The notes below the pieces were generated by a model. That model had not been told where the DNA came from. It saw only the letters and a list, made by a program, of their open reading frames with translations, and searched no databases. Positions 30,401-39,032 of a DNA stretch of 64,000 nucleotides are shown one piece after another (the stretch's first letter is position 1; each line of letters opens with the position of its first letter). Position numbers and translations under genes: made by a program. The stretch comes from JAPORK01 sp026710285 (GTDB lineage: Bacteria; Pseudomonadota; Gammaproteobacteria; Pseudomonadales; Endozoicomonadaceae): positions 1,488,001 to 1,552,000 of the forward strand of contig OZ241746.1 in the NCBI GenBank assembly GCA_965201045.1, given 5' to 3'.

Positions 30401-32900
30401 GCCTGTAAATAAAATGATTGACGGAAAACAGATAGTACATCTTGAGTATAACCCCGTGATCACTTTACCGGATAAAAGGATAGATATAACCGGAGTCACA
30501 ACGTGGAATTACAGTGATGATGGGAAAACACAGCAGTTAATACATAATGGAGCAAAGGGTTACCAAAGCTATTATTTTAAATGGCAGTATGATAAAAATA
30601 GAAAACTGGTGAGCATAACCGATCTATCTGGTAATAAAATAATAACTAATTATGGCGACTTCGATCGTATAAAATCAATATTTTATCAGAATGCCAATGA
30701 CATAAAAAAACTGCTACAGACTTTTGGTTATGATGATTTCTCCAGAGTTGTTTCGCTTGAATATGGAAGTGGAATGCATCGTGCTATTAACTATGATAAT
30801 TATGGTCATACAGATAATATTTCTGATACGTTAGCAAACGGTCTTTTATCAGAATGGAAATATACTTATGATAAAGAAGGGAATATTATTGTATCGACAC
30901 ACAGCAATGGAAAACATCAACAAGTGACAGAAAAATATAAATATGACTCTCTTGATAATCTTGTTTCTATGACTTGTTCCGGATCTTCAGTTTCGTCTTT
31001 GTGTCCAAGAGATACTTCTTTTCATGGTCAGGCTTTAAATCAGGCACCTATTATTACAAGTCAATCCTATTCTTTTAATGCTTTAAACCGAATGACAACA
31101 CTAAGAGAAACACTGCTGAATCCAGATAAACAACAGACGTTAAATAAAATAGTGAATTATAGCTACACTGATGTGCAGGCACCTTTGCGACTTCAGAAAA
31201 TAACGACAGCCTGGAATAATAAAGCAGCAATTGCAACAAACTTTGCCTATGATAATGCAGGTAATATGTTAGCAGATGGTGAAGGCAATAAAATTACTTA
31301 TAATGTTTTAAATCAAATAACATCAGTAATCGATCTCCAGGGAAAACAGACACACTATTTTTACGATGGTACTGGAAGAGAAACCAAAGAAACCTCTTCT
31401 TCAGGAGAGAATCGCAGTATGTTTTACATGGGAAAGGCGCTGGCGATGGAGAAAATAAGCAATGCACAGATGGATACACACATTATCAGCCATCTTGGTG
31501 TTGCCAAAGCAATTGATGGTATGATTCATGAATATTATGAAAAAAATTATAAAGGTGATGTAACCGGCGTATTAACAAAAACAGCAAGCAATATTTATGT
31601 TTTAAATCATTATAATGTTTACAGTCCTTATGGCATGGTGTGGCATACACGATCTGTTGTTGCATTACCATGGTATTTACAAACAAGTGCCGGTTTTGAT
31701 GGTGAATATGCAGATCCTGCCACCGGATGGCAATTTTTGGATGCGGGTCACCGAACTTACAATCCGCAACAACGCTATTTTTTAAGCGAAGATCCTGCCG
31801 GCGATGGTTATGCCTTTGGCAGTAATAATCCAATAATGAATAGTGATCCCAGTGGTAATATGCCGAAATGGCTCGGTCATGTCATGCATGTTTTGAGCTA
31901 TGTGGGTACTATGGGTATGATAGCATTCCATAAAAAATGGGCTAATGCTATTGGGGTCGCACTGGTAACAGCACTGGTCTGTACTGTTGTTGTAGCCGCT
32001 ATGCTTTATGCCGTAGCTGCTGTGCCAGTTATTTTAGTGACAGCAGGTGCCATAATAGCTGCGGGAAGTCTTGCCGTTGCATCTGCTGCGGTACCAACCA
32101 ATAAAGGTTTAAGCATTGCCAGTGCAGTAGTAGGTGTAGCGTCGTTAGCTACAGTTGTTGCTACAGGAGGGATAACGATTTTTACCCGACTGAGCCAGAT
32201 TCTTACAGTAATAGGGGATGATATAGCATCAGTTGCCGGAGATGGGGTCACAGTTGCCGGAGATGAGGTCGCTGCTAGCAGTTTTGACGGTTATTCTATT
32301 GAACCTTCGGAAGCAGATTCGCTTGGTGGGGAGGTTGCAGATAAAGCTGGCGCAGCAGCAACAAAAGCGCCTGCATTCAATCCTAATAACAGTAAAATGT
32401 ATCAGGAGCTGAAAATATTTGCAAACGATGAGAATGAGATAGAGATAAAAAATAGTAACACATTGCAGGCAGTATTTCGACCAATAACCAAAAATGTACA
32501 ATTTTTTCGGCAAGAAGCATTCGTTATACTTAACCAGGCAAGAGTGTTGGATCAACCAATAAAGCTGGATACGTTTGCAGAATTTTTAGACATGGATGCT
32601 GAGTATGGTGAAGGTGCTCCTGATCGTTTGTTAGCGTTGCATGAGGCGCTTTTCAAGCCAATGGATAATGCTAACCCTGAGGAGGCTGTAGATACATTGG
32701 TCAATAAGGAAGGTTCTGTATTTTATGAAAATCGTTTAATGGGAAAAAGCACTTTTTGGGTCAGTGATGGCAATCATACAGCCTTAGGCATTTCTTTTCT
32801 GCAAAGAAGCGGTGTAGCATATACTGAGTCCAGAAATCTTAATAGTCTGCTGGAAGAATTTGCAGCTAATTTAGTAGGTGAAACGTTTATTGTTTCGTAA
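27411..32900 (+). CDS. Secreted RHS/YD-repeat protein with unknown C-terminal domain
   Basis: An 1829-residue protein. It starts at GTG with AAAAAGG upstream and has a Sec-type signal (ISFLLLTLSFFCHSSS). YD repeats run through the body (YDSMGRVTRTKDAYGRV, YDSVGRVSTIVDPEG, YDGTGRETKE). The RHS-core end RYFLSEDPAGDGYAFGSNN and DPSGNMP lies at about residues 1455-1480. After it come hydrophobic helices (about 1485-1600) and a 190-residue C-terminal domain ending in SLLEEFAANLVGETFIVS that I do not recognise. RHS shells encapsulate and deliver a C-terminal toxin, or form TcC-like toxin components. No small immunity-like gene follows on the same strand, which favours a host-directed or non-toxic tip. 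Function is inferred. Confidence 0.85.
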   Translation: MKKIIITIIQIISFLLLTLSFFCHSSSVVFTKTGMDKQMNLLQKATTVKTPDINSYIEKQIKTTTKTEVKKKHLLGSDEGGSSPWSNAFNFKKSWGTQVDPRTGILMAYVKVGSMISNLDHGPNINLQVSYSSNSLADPDGLGQGWNFNLTHFNPVTNQLSTSQGKSYNLQQKADGQWLPQYHKLKDIQITGSKADGLVITYANGLRETLNRDGYETRLEQQNGYGVTFHYVQGTHLLREICDDQNHKIVLTREAGSLIITSYDSVGRPVNIYLYSPGGKLKKISLPRSDEQSSSDIHMNYAKNLLISIVYPTGMKKSMIYNCTDAMKVSSFYGHQQKGMCVVTREGVYPGANQPEMVTRYCYSKSNANEHNYLAFNSGLNLESQSRADVLFETPATYTYKTIQDNGITQQIRTYNKYHLLIDAQIVSDKTHHVLSKVHNFFCNTNQVDGCASTRFEDLPATYSLPLKTVMENWGDSSGAPATEVTERSYDSMGRVTRTKDAYGRVKEIKYCPSGGDSACPAEPDGWSSTTQVESVISYPSAQVPGAALLPVIKQYSFYQKEFNPDRKGYILVLAQKTVDTGDQNMTTTRQYYDNPQDIFRYGLLKRLTVKGTVSSAANFTSVNKNYYYILSSDHKTKETYTTVETGKNQFEQSSVITTSMYTNQVLRMADAENKDISYYHYDNQGRLVQTDSAVGTDFMVSKHYQYIISPQQVELITMAANGLKEKMLFDGTGRKLAKFKQVIADTGKMESDQWMLVKRTNYDAYGRVSSEDSYYADATGKLSELTTTFEYDDLGRVYKVHLPDKETVVKMYDDPDRCEINYKYDSQNHYSSISVVHGNILEKPIEQMILPANFNHHLSAKQLCAVSSKLPVAKVSFVTYDGFGKLTTSVDAMGRKVSREYDSVGRVSTIVDPEGDKIHNVYNLTGKIIQKWVLPFNSHKQYLLASAQYNAAGEMLWKVNESGEKTQYTYTTDGQTKTVTTPSGHIISWQYNVIGLPVNKMIDGKQIVHLEYNPVITLPDKRIDITGVTTWNYSDDGKTQQLIHNGAKGYQSYYFKWQYDKNRKLVSITDLSGNKIITNYGDFDRIKSIFYQNANDIKKLLQTFGYDDFSRVVSLEYGSGMHRAINYDNYGHTDNISDTLANGLLSEWKYTYDKEGNIIVSTHSNGKHQQVTEKYKYDSLDNLVSMTCSGSSVSSLCPRDTSFHGQALNQAPIITSQSYSFNALNRMTTLRETLLNPDKQQTLNKIVNYSYTDVQAPLRLQKITTAWNNKAAIATNFAYDNAGNMLADGEGNKITYNVLNQITSVIDLQGKQTHYFYDGTGRETKETSSSGENRSMFYMGKALAMEKISNAQMDTHIISHLGVAKAIDGMIHEYYEKNYKGDVTGVLTKTASNIYVLNHYNVYSPYGMVWHTRSVVALPWYLQTSAGFDGEYADPATGWQFLDAGHRTYNPQQRYFLSEDPAGDGYAFGSNNPIMNSDPSGNMPKWLGHVMHVLSYVGTMGMIAFHKKWANAIGVALVTALVCTVVVAAMLYAVAAVPVILVTAGAIIAAGSLAVASAAVPTNKGLSIASAVVGVASLATVVATGGITIFTRLSQILTVIGDDIASVAGDGVTVAGDEVAASSFDGYSIEPSEADSLGGEVADKAGAAATKAPAFNPNNSKMYQELKIFANDENEIEIKNSNTLQAVFRPITKNVQFFRQEAFVILNQARVLDQPIKLDTFAEFLDMDAEYGEGAPDRLLALHEALFKPMDNANPEEAVDTLVNKEGSVFYENRLMGKSTFWVSDGNHTALGISFLQRSGVAYTESRNLNSLLEEFAANLVGETFIVS

Positions 32901-33056
32901 AATGGTTTGTGTATAAAGTTTGGCAATGTCACTATCCGTGCCATTACCAGGCTAAACCTGACAACACAACCTTTGAACAACGGGTAACTGTGCGATCAGA
33001 TCTGAACCTGTATTTTGTAAAATATCCTGTTTGTAGTGTTCAGTTATATGTGCATG

Positions 33057-33261
33057 CAGGGCTTACTCACCAAGAGAATGATTCTTAACAACCAAACGAA
33101 ACAATTACTTTTTGAGCAAAAAATGTACAGCTGTTCATAGTTTTATGCCTTATCAAAGATTGATCAACGATCAGTTAGAAGTTAAAGTGCACAGATTGAG
33201 TCTCAAAAAAGTGTTATATGAAGCTCCAAATGAAAATGATTCTCTTGTTGCGTAAGCCCTG
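33057..33261. mobile_element. Small non-coding element with terminal inverted repeats
   Basis: A 205-bp segment bounded by imperfect inverted repeats of about 30 bp: left CAGGGCTTACTCACCAAGAG, right complement CAGGGCTTACGCAACAAGAG. No ORF inside and no clear target duplication. It may be a MITE or an internally deleted IS. It occupies most of the 32901-33301 gap. Confidence 0.6.
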
Positions 33262-33301
33262 AGTGCGTATGCATGACAGGGTAATAACACCACTGTACTT
33301 T

Positions 33302-34327
33302 TTATATCAACTTCTTAAGTCTTTTTATTTCTGATTCGATATGGCGCAGCTCTATCTGTTCCTTATGCATTTTTTGTTCTTGTTCATATGTCATTTTATG
33401 TGCATTATTTACTTCTGTTTCTAGTTGTGTTGTGTTTTTTCCTTGTTTTTTTGCTTCTTCCAGTTTTTTCATTTTTTGATCTAAGTTTTCACCTAGTGCA
33501 TACGTTAATGGTCGCATTCTTTCTATATTTTTTCTGGATTTTTCTGCTGCTTCCTGATATCTGTTAAGCTCAGCTTCAGAGGCTTTTACCACGTTGTCGT
33601 AAAGTTGCTTTATTCCCAGTATAGGTGAAAACCCTAGCACCACAGGTGAGAATGCAATACCACCTAAACCCTTAGAGAGTGACCTTAAAGGACCTAAAAC
33701 AGACTTTGTCCCAAAGGTTTTAATACCATTAAAGGTAGCTTTAAAAATAATCGAAAATTTCGATGTATGGGCAAAATCTTGCATATCTTTGGAAAGCGTG
33801 TTGTACTTTTCGTCCGCTTTGTGCTGGTATTCATCCGCTATTTTTTGTGCATAATATGCTTCTTCTCGTCTGTTGCGCACTTCTTCTTCCAATTCTTCCA
33901 ATTGTTGTGTATTTGCGCCATTTGCCTTTGCTTTTTTTAGTTTTTTTACTGCTTCGTTTAATATTATGTTTTTTTCATTTTCTTCTGCTCGCGCTTTTTC
34001 TGCCTGGTCCTGACATTTGGTCAATCGATCTTTCGGCGAATTCACTACATCATCATAAAATTGTATTACTGTCAGACGGAGCCCTTTCAGCATCATAACA
34101 GGTGTGGATACAATATTATATAAACCAAAAGCGAAAATAGAAAGAGAAACAGCGGCAGGTATCATGAAAGTTTTAAGGCTATCGGTGGTAGCGTTAAAAA
34201 GAAACCGGAGTTTCCGCATAATGCCTGAATCTGTTGCCTTTTTAGCAAAATCTCTGGAAACGCTGTGTTCTGTGTGAGAAGGCTTGTGCCCTCTTGTTGG
34301 CAGAGGTGGTAAATTTGAAATTTGCAT
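33302..34327 (-). CDS. Coiled-coil membrane-associated protein with internal duplication
   Basis: A 341-residue protein starting MQISNLPPLPTRGHKPS, with AAGGAG ahead of ATG. The two halves align: an FNATTDSLKTF / FKATFNGIKTF segment, then a hydrophobic stretch (IPAAVSLSIFAFGLYNI in half 1, GLGGIAFSPVVLGFSPI in half 2), then FYDDVV / LYDNVV, then a long charged coiled coil (KKLKKAKANGANTQQLEELE / KKLEEAKKQGKNTTQLETEV). There is no Sec signal. Duplicated hydrophobic-plus-coiled-coil architecture is common among translocated effectors that sit in host membranes, but no family is recognised and that role is inferred. It is transcribed alone, convergent with the RHS gene. Confidence 0.7.
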   Translation of the reverse strand: MQISNLPPLPTRGHKPSHTEHSVSRDFAKKATDSGIMRKLRFLFNATTDSLKTFMIPAAVSLSIFAFGLYNIVSTPVMMLKGLRLTVIQFYDDVVNSPKDRLTKCQDQAEKARAEENEKNIILNEAVKKLKKAKANGANTQQLEELEEEVRNRREEAYYAQKIADEYQHKADEKYNTLSKDMQDFAHTSKFSIIFKATFNGIKTFGTKSVLGPLRSLSKGLGGIAFSPVVLGFSPILGIKQLYDNVVKASEAELNRYQEAAEKSRKNIERMRPLTYALGENLDQKMKKLEEAKKQGKNTTQLETEVNNAHKMTYEQEQKMHKEQIELRHIESEIKRLKKLI

Positions 34328-34568
34328 GGTTATCTCCTTAAGTTATCAATGAATCAATTTAATTGTCTTGAAAGGGTGTTGATCTGGTTATGTTAATGGC
34401 TTCCCATTATACAGAAAAAAGTACTTTTGTGAAGCTTAATTTGTAACTATTTCAGCCATAAATAATATCATCATCACCTGAACCCAATGAAAAAATATAA
34501 ATTCCTTGACAAATACCTTTTGTATACAGTTAGATAGAGGTTTGTAAACAAAAAGAATTTTTTAATTG

Positions 34569-35323
34569 TGAAAATCAACGGTATAGATATTCAAAAAACT
34601 ATCACTGATCTAAAGGAACAGCTTGCTGTTGATACAAGATTACGCCTTCTTTAAAAGCAACAATAAACGTATTACTAATTATTATTTCGATGTTATGCAA
34701 CAACACTTCGGACAGTTTTTGTAAGCTGTTGATTTCAAAAGGATTTATTTTTCATCTTGTTGTAAAAAATATCGTTAAAAATCAATAGCTTACAGTTTAA
34801 CTCATAGCAGATTTTTAACAACTGTCCGAAGTGTTGATGCAACAAATTAGGTTTGAATAGCAAAAACAGTAACAAACCTCCTTCTTCAGACCCTAATCGG
34901 ACTAAAAAGAAACTATCAAAGGGTAAAAACAAGCCAGTCGGTCAAAAAGGACATAATGATACAACTCTGGAGCAGAGGGAAAATCCGGATATCATCAAGG
35001 AGATTTTAATTGATCCAAATACTTTACCACCAGGTGAATACAAAAGATACGGTATAAAAAAACGACAAATATTTGATCTTGAATTTAAGGTCATTGTTAC
35101 AGAATATCAGGCAGAGATAGTGATAAATGAGCAGGATCAAAAATTTACAGCTTCATTCCCTGAAAGAGAACCACAGCCAGTCCAATATGGTGTAGGTGTT
35201 AGGGCACATGCTATTTATCTCAGCATCAGTTGTTACCTTATGAACGTATCAGAGAATATTTTACTGATCAGCTATCTCTGCCCATAAGCAGTAATTCTTT
35301 TGTGTGGAAACATTCACAGAGAT
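34569..35323 (+). pseudogene. IS66-family transposase (TnpC) relic, broken by a MITE
   Basis: A short leading frame (VKINGIDIQKTITDLKEQLA) at 34569 may be the N-terminal zipper. It is followed by a MITE at 34701-34836 and then the conserved NSKNSNKPPSSDPNRTKKK motif of IS66 TnpC at 34856. The frame continues through VQYGVGVRAHAIYLS, then a one-base shift moves QHQLLPYERIREYFTDQLSL into another frame near 35220. Homology ends at about 35323, so the catalytic DDE domain is gone. The product is non-functional. Confidence 0.75.
34701..34836. mobile_element. MITE-like element, copy 4 (best preserved)
   Basis: A 136-bp element with a perfect terminal repeat CAACACTTCGGACAGTT / AACTGTCCGAAGTGTTG and an inner repeat GTAAGCTGTTGATTT / AAATCAATAGCTTAC. 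It is flanked by the direct repeat ATGCAA (34695-34700 and 34837-34842). It lies inside an IS66 transposase relic. Its exact ends make it the reference copy for the family. Confidence 0.85.
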
Positions 35324-35342
35324 TAAAAAAACCGTATTACAT

Positions 35343-35369
35343 CCTCGCCCCGGAGAAAGGCGAGGTTTT
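35343..35369 (+). terminator. Rho-independent terminator
   Basis: CCTCGCC pairs with GGCGAGG over a 9-base loop and is followed by TTTT on the plus strand, just after the IS66 relic. It lies between two convergent units. Confidence 0.65.
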
Positions 35370-35417
35370 ACAGTGTGCCTGATAACGCTTTGTATCATCG
35401 TTTTTATACAGTAGGCA

Positions 35418-37382
35418 CTACTGAGAAACTGTAATATTTTCTAACAATTTTATTTTCTCGCGATAAAGATATTTGACAAAAGTTACAAAATCGTCAGCAT
35501 ATTCAGGAGGAATACTTCTTAGTAATTGTGTTAAATACCTTTTCAAAAATAACACGCTGTCCTGTTTAAAGTAAAGAGATTCAGCTTGTTCTTCTGAAAT
35601 GCCCCGCTTTTTCAGCCATACAACCATGACCTTATCAGCAGATATATTTTCACCAACCCATACTACAGCATGTGCAATTATTTTAAAATTCAGCGGGAAG
35701 TCAAAATAAGAGTCTACATCTTTCAGGTAATTATTTAGCAGACTGAATTTCGGCAGGAAGTCTTGTTGCAGCTCTTTTTTAAATTGCGATTCTGTGGTGC
35801 GGATGGCCATCTCGTTATTACCATTGGCTTCAAATTCATAACAGGCATTAAACCAGGGGGACGCTTTGTTTAGTTCACTTATAAAACTTTTTACCCATCT
35901 GTTAACCTCTTTATCTTTAGTTTTTTCAGCAAGCATATCATAAATAAGCCATAGCATTTTTATATATTGTTTGAATGTTATTAAAAATTTGTCGTTTGAT
36001 ATATGTGCCTGCTGTGTTAACTGCAACATAAATGGTGTGTTGGTAGTTTGAAACCATAAGTTATTAGTCTCTTTTTCTAAACGAGCTGCCAGGTCTGGTG
36101 TATCATTATCCACAGCATCATCTAATTTTTTTAAAAGCTTCTGCCTGTTTTTTTTCTTTTCAATATACTCTAATAGTTCTTCGTGTAGCAGCAGTACTCT
36201 TTTCGCCTGAGGCTGGTTTTCTATTTGTTTCTTAATGGTTTCTATTGTTAGGGGTTTTCTGTAAGCTGTTTCATCATATTTTTCTGTTGTTTGCTCTATC
36301 GGTGGATATTTGCTCCCAATTGCTTGCTTTTGTTTTAGCAGTTTTTCTAACTCCACTTTAAATTTTTCTGTTATCAAACCTTTTTTCTTTACAGATTCTT
36401 CTGTTGTTTGCAGGGAGGGATCCTGATCTTTTGTTGTGGGGTAAGACTTTGGTTCCTTACTACAGCTTTGTGTGTCTTGTTCTTTTGTTTCCGGGGGTAT
36501 TGTTTCGGTTGCTTCTACCGTTTTTTGTGAAGCCTGATTTTCTGTTGTGGTTTGCAGGGGTTGGTTCTGAATCTGATCTTTTATTGGGAGATGAGGCTCT
36601 GGTTCCTCTCTACAGCTTTGTGTATCTTGTTCTTTTGTTTTTCGGGATGTTGCTTCAGTTGTTTCTGCTGTTTTTTGTAAAGCCTGATCTTCTGCTGTTG
36701 GTGGCAGGAGTTGATCCTGAATCTGATTTTTTGTTGGAGGATGAGCCTCTAATTTCTGACTACAGCTTTGATCTTGTTCTTTGATTTTCGGAGGTGTTGC
36801 TTCAGTTGTTTCTGCTTCTTGCTGTAACTCCTGCTTAGCTTCTTCTTCAAGTTGTTGTTTTTTTGCATCCAGCTGCTGTTTTTGCTCTTCTGAAAAATTG
36901 TCCTCTATAAACTGCTCTAATATTTTCTCATTGGTTTCTTGTAATATCTCTTCTTCTTTAATAAATTGCAGATTAACAGGAAAAGCACCTTTTTCCTGTA
37001 ACATCAGAGCAACTCTGGTAGCCTGATTATCCACTGCTAGCATTAGTGGCGTTCTTCCATCAGATGCAGGCTTATTAACATCAGCATTATGTTTATTAAC
37101 CAGCATTGCAACAAAATCTTTATTTCGGGTATATAAAATGGCATAAGTTAAGGGTGTCATTTGTATACCTGGGGCTTTAACATCATCTATCAACTGATTT
37201 ATAAGCCCTGGGTTGGCGTCCAGGTATTTGCTGATAGTACCAAGAGAGGTCTCTTCCAATGAATCTATATGAGTAAAAAGTAACTGACCTGCATATTTGT
37301 GTTCTTCGCCATCTGCTGCATGAGTAGGCAGTGCTAATATTACCGATAAGACAAACCAGATAACTTTAAAAAAGTAATTCAT
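35418..37382 (-). CDS. Secreted ankyrin-like protein with low-complexity repeats (654 aa)
   Basis: I choose the ATG at 37382, which has AAGGG upstream and gives a classical signal peptide (VIWFVLSVILALPTHAADG); an upstream in-frame ATG would add 25 residues. Mature order: two or three ankyrin-like repeats (about residues 20-135, with ASDGRTPLMLAVDNQATRV), a Glu/Gln-rich coiled coil, three roughly 50-residue Thr/Glu/Gln repeats (each with KEQD.QSC..E and IQ.QPLQTT), then a mainly helical C-terminal 300 residues of unknown type. The design resembles the partial gene at 63433, which also has a signal and the phrase of N-terminal repeats. Location is probably periplasmic or secreted. Function unknown. 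Confidence 0.75.
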   Translation of the reverse strand: MNYFFKVIWFVLSVILALPTHAADGEEHKYAGQLLFTHIDSLEETSLGTISKYLDANPGLINQLIDDVKAPGIQMTPLTYAILYTRNKDFVAMLVNKHNADVNKPASDGRTPLMLAVDNQATRVALMLQEKGAFPVNLQFIKEEEILQETNEKILEQFIEDNFSEEQKQQLDAKKQQLEEEAKQELQQEAETTEATPPKIKEQDQSCSQKLEAHPPTKNQIQDQLLPPTAEDQALQKTAETTEATSRKTKEQDTQSCREEPEPHLPIKDQIQNQPLQTTTENQASQKTVEATETIPPETKEQDTQSCSKEPKSYPTTKDQDPSLQTTEESVKKKGLITEKFKVELEKLLKQKQAIGSKYPPIEQTTEKYDETAYRKPLTIETIKKQIENQPQAKRVLLLHEELLEYIEKKKNRQKLLKKLDDAVDNDTPDLAARLEKETNNLWFQTTNTPFMLQLTQQAHISNDKFLITFKQYIKMLWLIYDMLAEKTKDKEVNRWVKSFISELNKASPWFNACYEFEANGNNEMAIRTTESQFKKELQQDFLPKFSLLNNYLKDVDSYFDFPLNFKIIAHAVVWVGENISADKVMVVWLKKRGISEEQAESLYFKQDSVLFLKRYLTQLLRSIPPEYADDFVTFVKYLYREKIKLLENITVSQ

Positions 37383-38290
37383 AAAATACCCTTTGTTGCT
37401 TTTATTAGTGTGTTTTTTCAAAGAGCAAAGTTCAGCCTGATATAACATAATTCGCAAATATCAATTTACTATAATTTTATAGTGAAATGATATGACAAAA
37501 CATCAACAGAACCTAAAACAGAAATAAAATTTTCTGTGTATCTTGTTTATAGCTAATTCTCTGCTGCATTCTGAAGTTTAATTGCAGTAAGTTTGCCTGT
37601 AATAATGCATGTTTCAGGACTAACTGGTTATTGGTCATAGTAAATTTAATCCTTCATTTTTTTGAGGATCTTAGCCTATCAAACCCTGAGCAATAATAAT
37701 GAATTGTATTTTTAGAATATACAAATTATAAAAATTTTTCCAAAGTATTGAATTGTAATAAGTCATTTAAAATACATTTTTATTCTATTTCACAACATTA
37801 TTAAAATTAAGAATTGAACTCAAGAAAAAGTTTTGTCATAAGAGGTTGCTATTAAAGGATTATAAAAAATTAAAACCCGGAATTTTGAAGTTGAATGGGT
37901 ATATTACCGTTCTTCGTGATGTTATTGTGAAAGCAGTTTCAGCATAGCTGTAGTCTCAGGTCTTTCCTTTTGCTTATAAGCCATAGCACTTTTGATAAAG
38001 GGTAATGCATTGGATACCCCTGTTGATCACCAAAAAGTAGCTCTCATGTAAAAACATCTCTGTCTAAGCCGTACATTTGATAAGGAGATGAAGTTCGGAA
38101 TTCATCATGTCTCAATGACCATTAAAATAAGCCATTACTTAAGACACCTAATATATGATCGTAAACCAAATATAGTTAATCAATTATTTGCAATCAGAGA
38201 GGTGTCCATATATGCATAAGGGTATGAGTCTGCTTTTTGGAACTCCTCTCTTTAGAGATAGGTGAAGGTCAAGTCTGTAAAATAACAATT
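37383..38290. other. Intergenic region with one short dispersed repeat
   Basis: A 908-bp AT-rich gap. At 37492-37515 is TGACAAAACATCAACAGA, a sequence seen again at 56031 and 58182. A phrase near 37884 (ATTTTGAAGTTGAATGGGTAT) resembles one at 9186 after the ABC relic. I find no credible ORF or RNA gene. Confidence 0.5.
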
Positions 38291-38806
38291 TTACTCATAA
38301 TTTTTGTCGTTTGACAGAACGCATTTACAATTTGATGTTTTGGAAGAAAATAAGATATCTATTTTGGGGTTTCGCTTCTTTGAATGTGCAAGCTTCACTA
38401 TAATTCTGGTGGGTGCATAGCCACTAAAAAATTTTGTGTTGGTTTGACTATAAGAGGATGCATAAGAAAGTTTATTATACATCAGGGGTAGCAGTTGCAG
38501 TGTTGCAGACAAACCAAGACCATTATCTTTTACATCAATGAAATTCGGATTGGAGTCAGAATAAAATACCTGCATATAAAGCTTTTTTAAGGGGATGCTC
38601 AATACCTTTTTACATAATGCTTTTACTGTCTTGTCATGATTCTTTGAGCCGTTTGGAAGAATGCCAGAAGCAAACCAGGTTTTATTAAACCAGGTGTTAC
38701 AGGAAGAAGAGTGATCGTTCAGATCTTTATTTGATTCGATTTTGTTAGCATATGCAAAACCTGTTATATAATAAATAATAATTAAAAGAGATAAAAATTG
38801 TTTCAT
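38291..38806 (-). CDS. Small secreted protein, paralog 1 (171 aa)
   Basis: It starts MKQFLSLLIIIYYITGFAYA, a clear Sec signal with cleavage after AYA. The mature part has the segment VKDNGLGLSATLQLLPLMYN and cysteines spread through it (including NCKCVLSN near the end). It aligns along its length with the neighbouring gene at 39033 (shared MKQ signal, DNG..LSA, MYNKLSYASSYS / MHNKTSYAASYG, ILFSS at the end). Same strand, separated by 226 bp. No family recognised. The pair is probably an envelope or host-interaction protein that duplicated locally. Confidence 0.7.
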   Translation of the reverse strand: MKQFLSLLIIIYYITGFAYANKIESNKDLNDHSSSCNTWFNKTWFASGILPNGSKNHDKTVKALCKKVLSIPLKKLYMQVFYSDSNPNFIDVKDNGLGLSATLQLLPLMYNKLSYASSYSQTNTKFFSGYAPTRIIVKLAHSKKRNPKIDILFSSKTSNCKCVLSNDKNYE

Positions 38807-39032
38807 AGAAAAAAACCTATGGATTTATTAAAAATGAAATTTATTGTTTTAATGTTTTGATATAAAAATATATTTATTGCTCTTAATGAAAATATATTTA
38901 TTTAAGAAACCAGAGTTTAGCAGATTAATCTGAGTATTCCAATGTTAATGAAGAAAACGACATATAACTAATAAACGAAGAGTAATATGTTCCAGCATGT
39001 TTCAGAATCATTTATACCAGAGAATCATAATT

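Noticed and set aside
36404..36784. Long hydrophobic plus-strand ORF inside the 35418-37382 gene
   Set aside because: It is the antisense shadow of the Glu/Gln/Thr repeats; hydrophobicity is a by-product of that composition.
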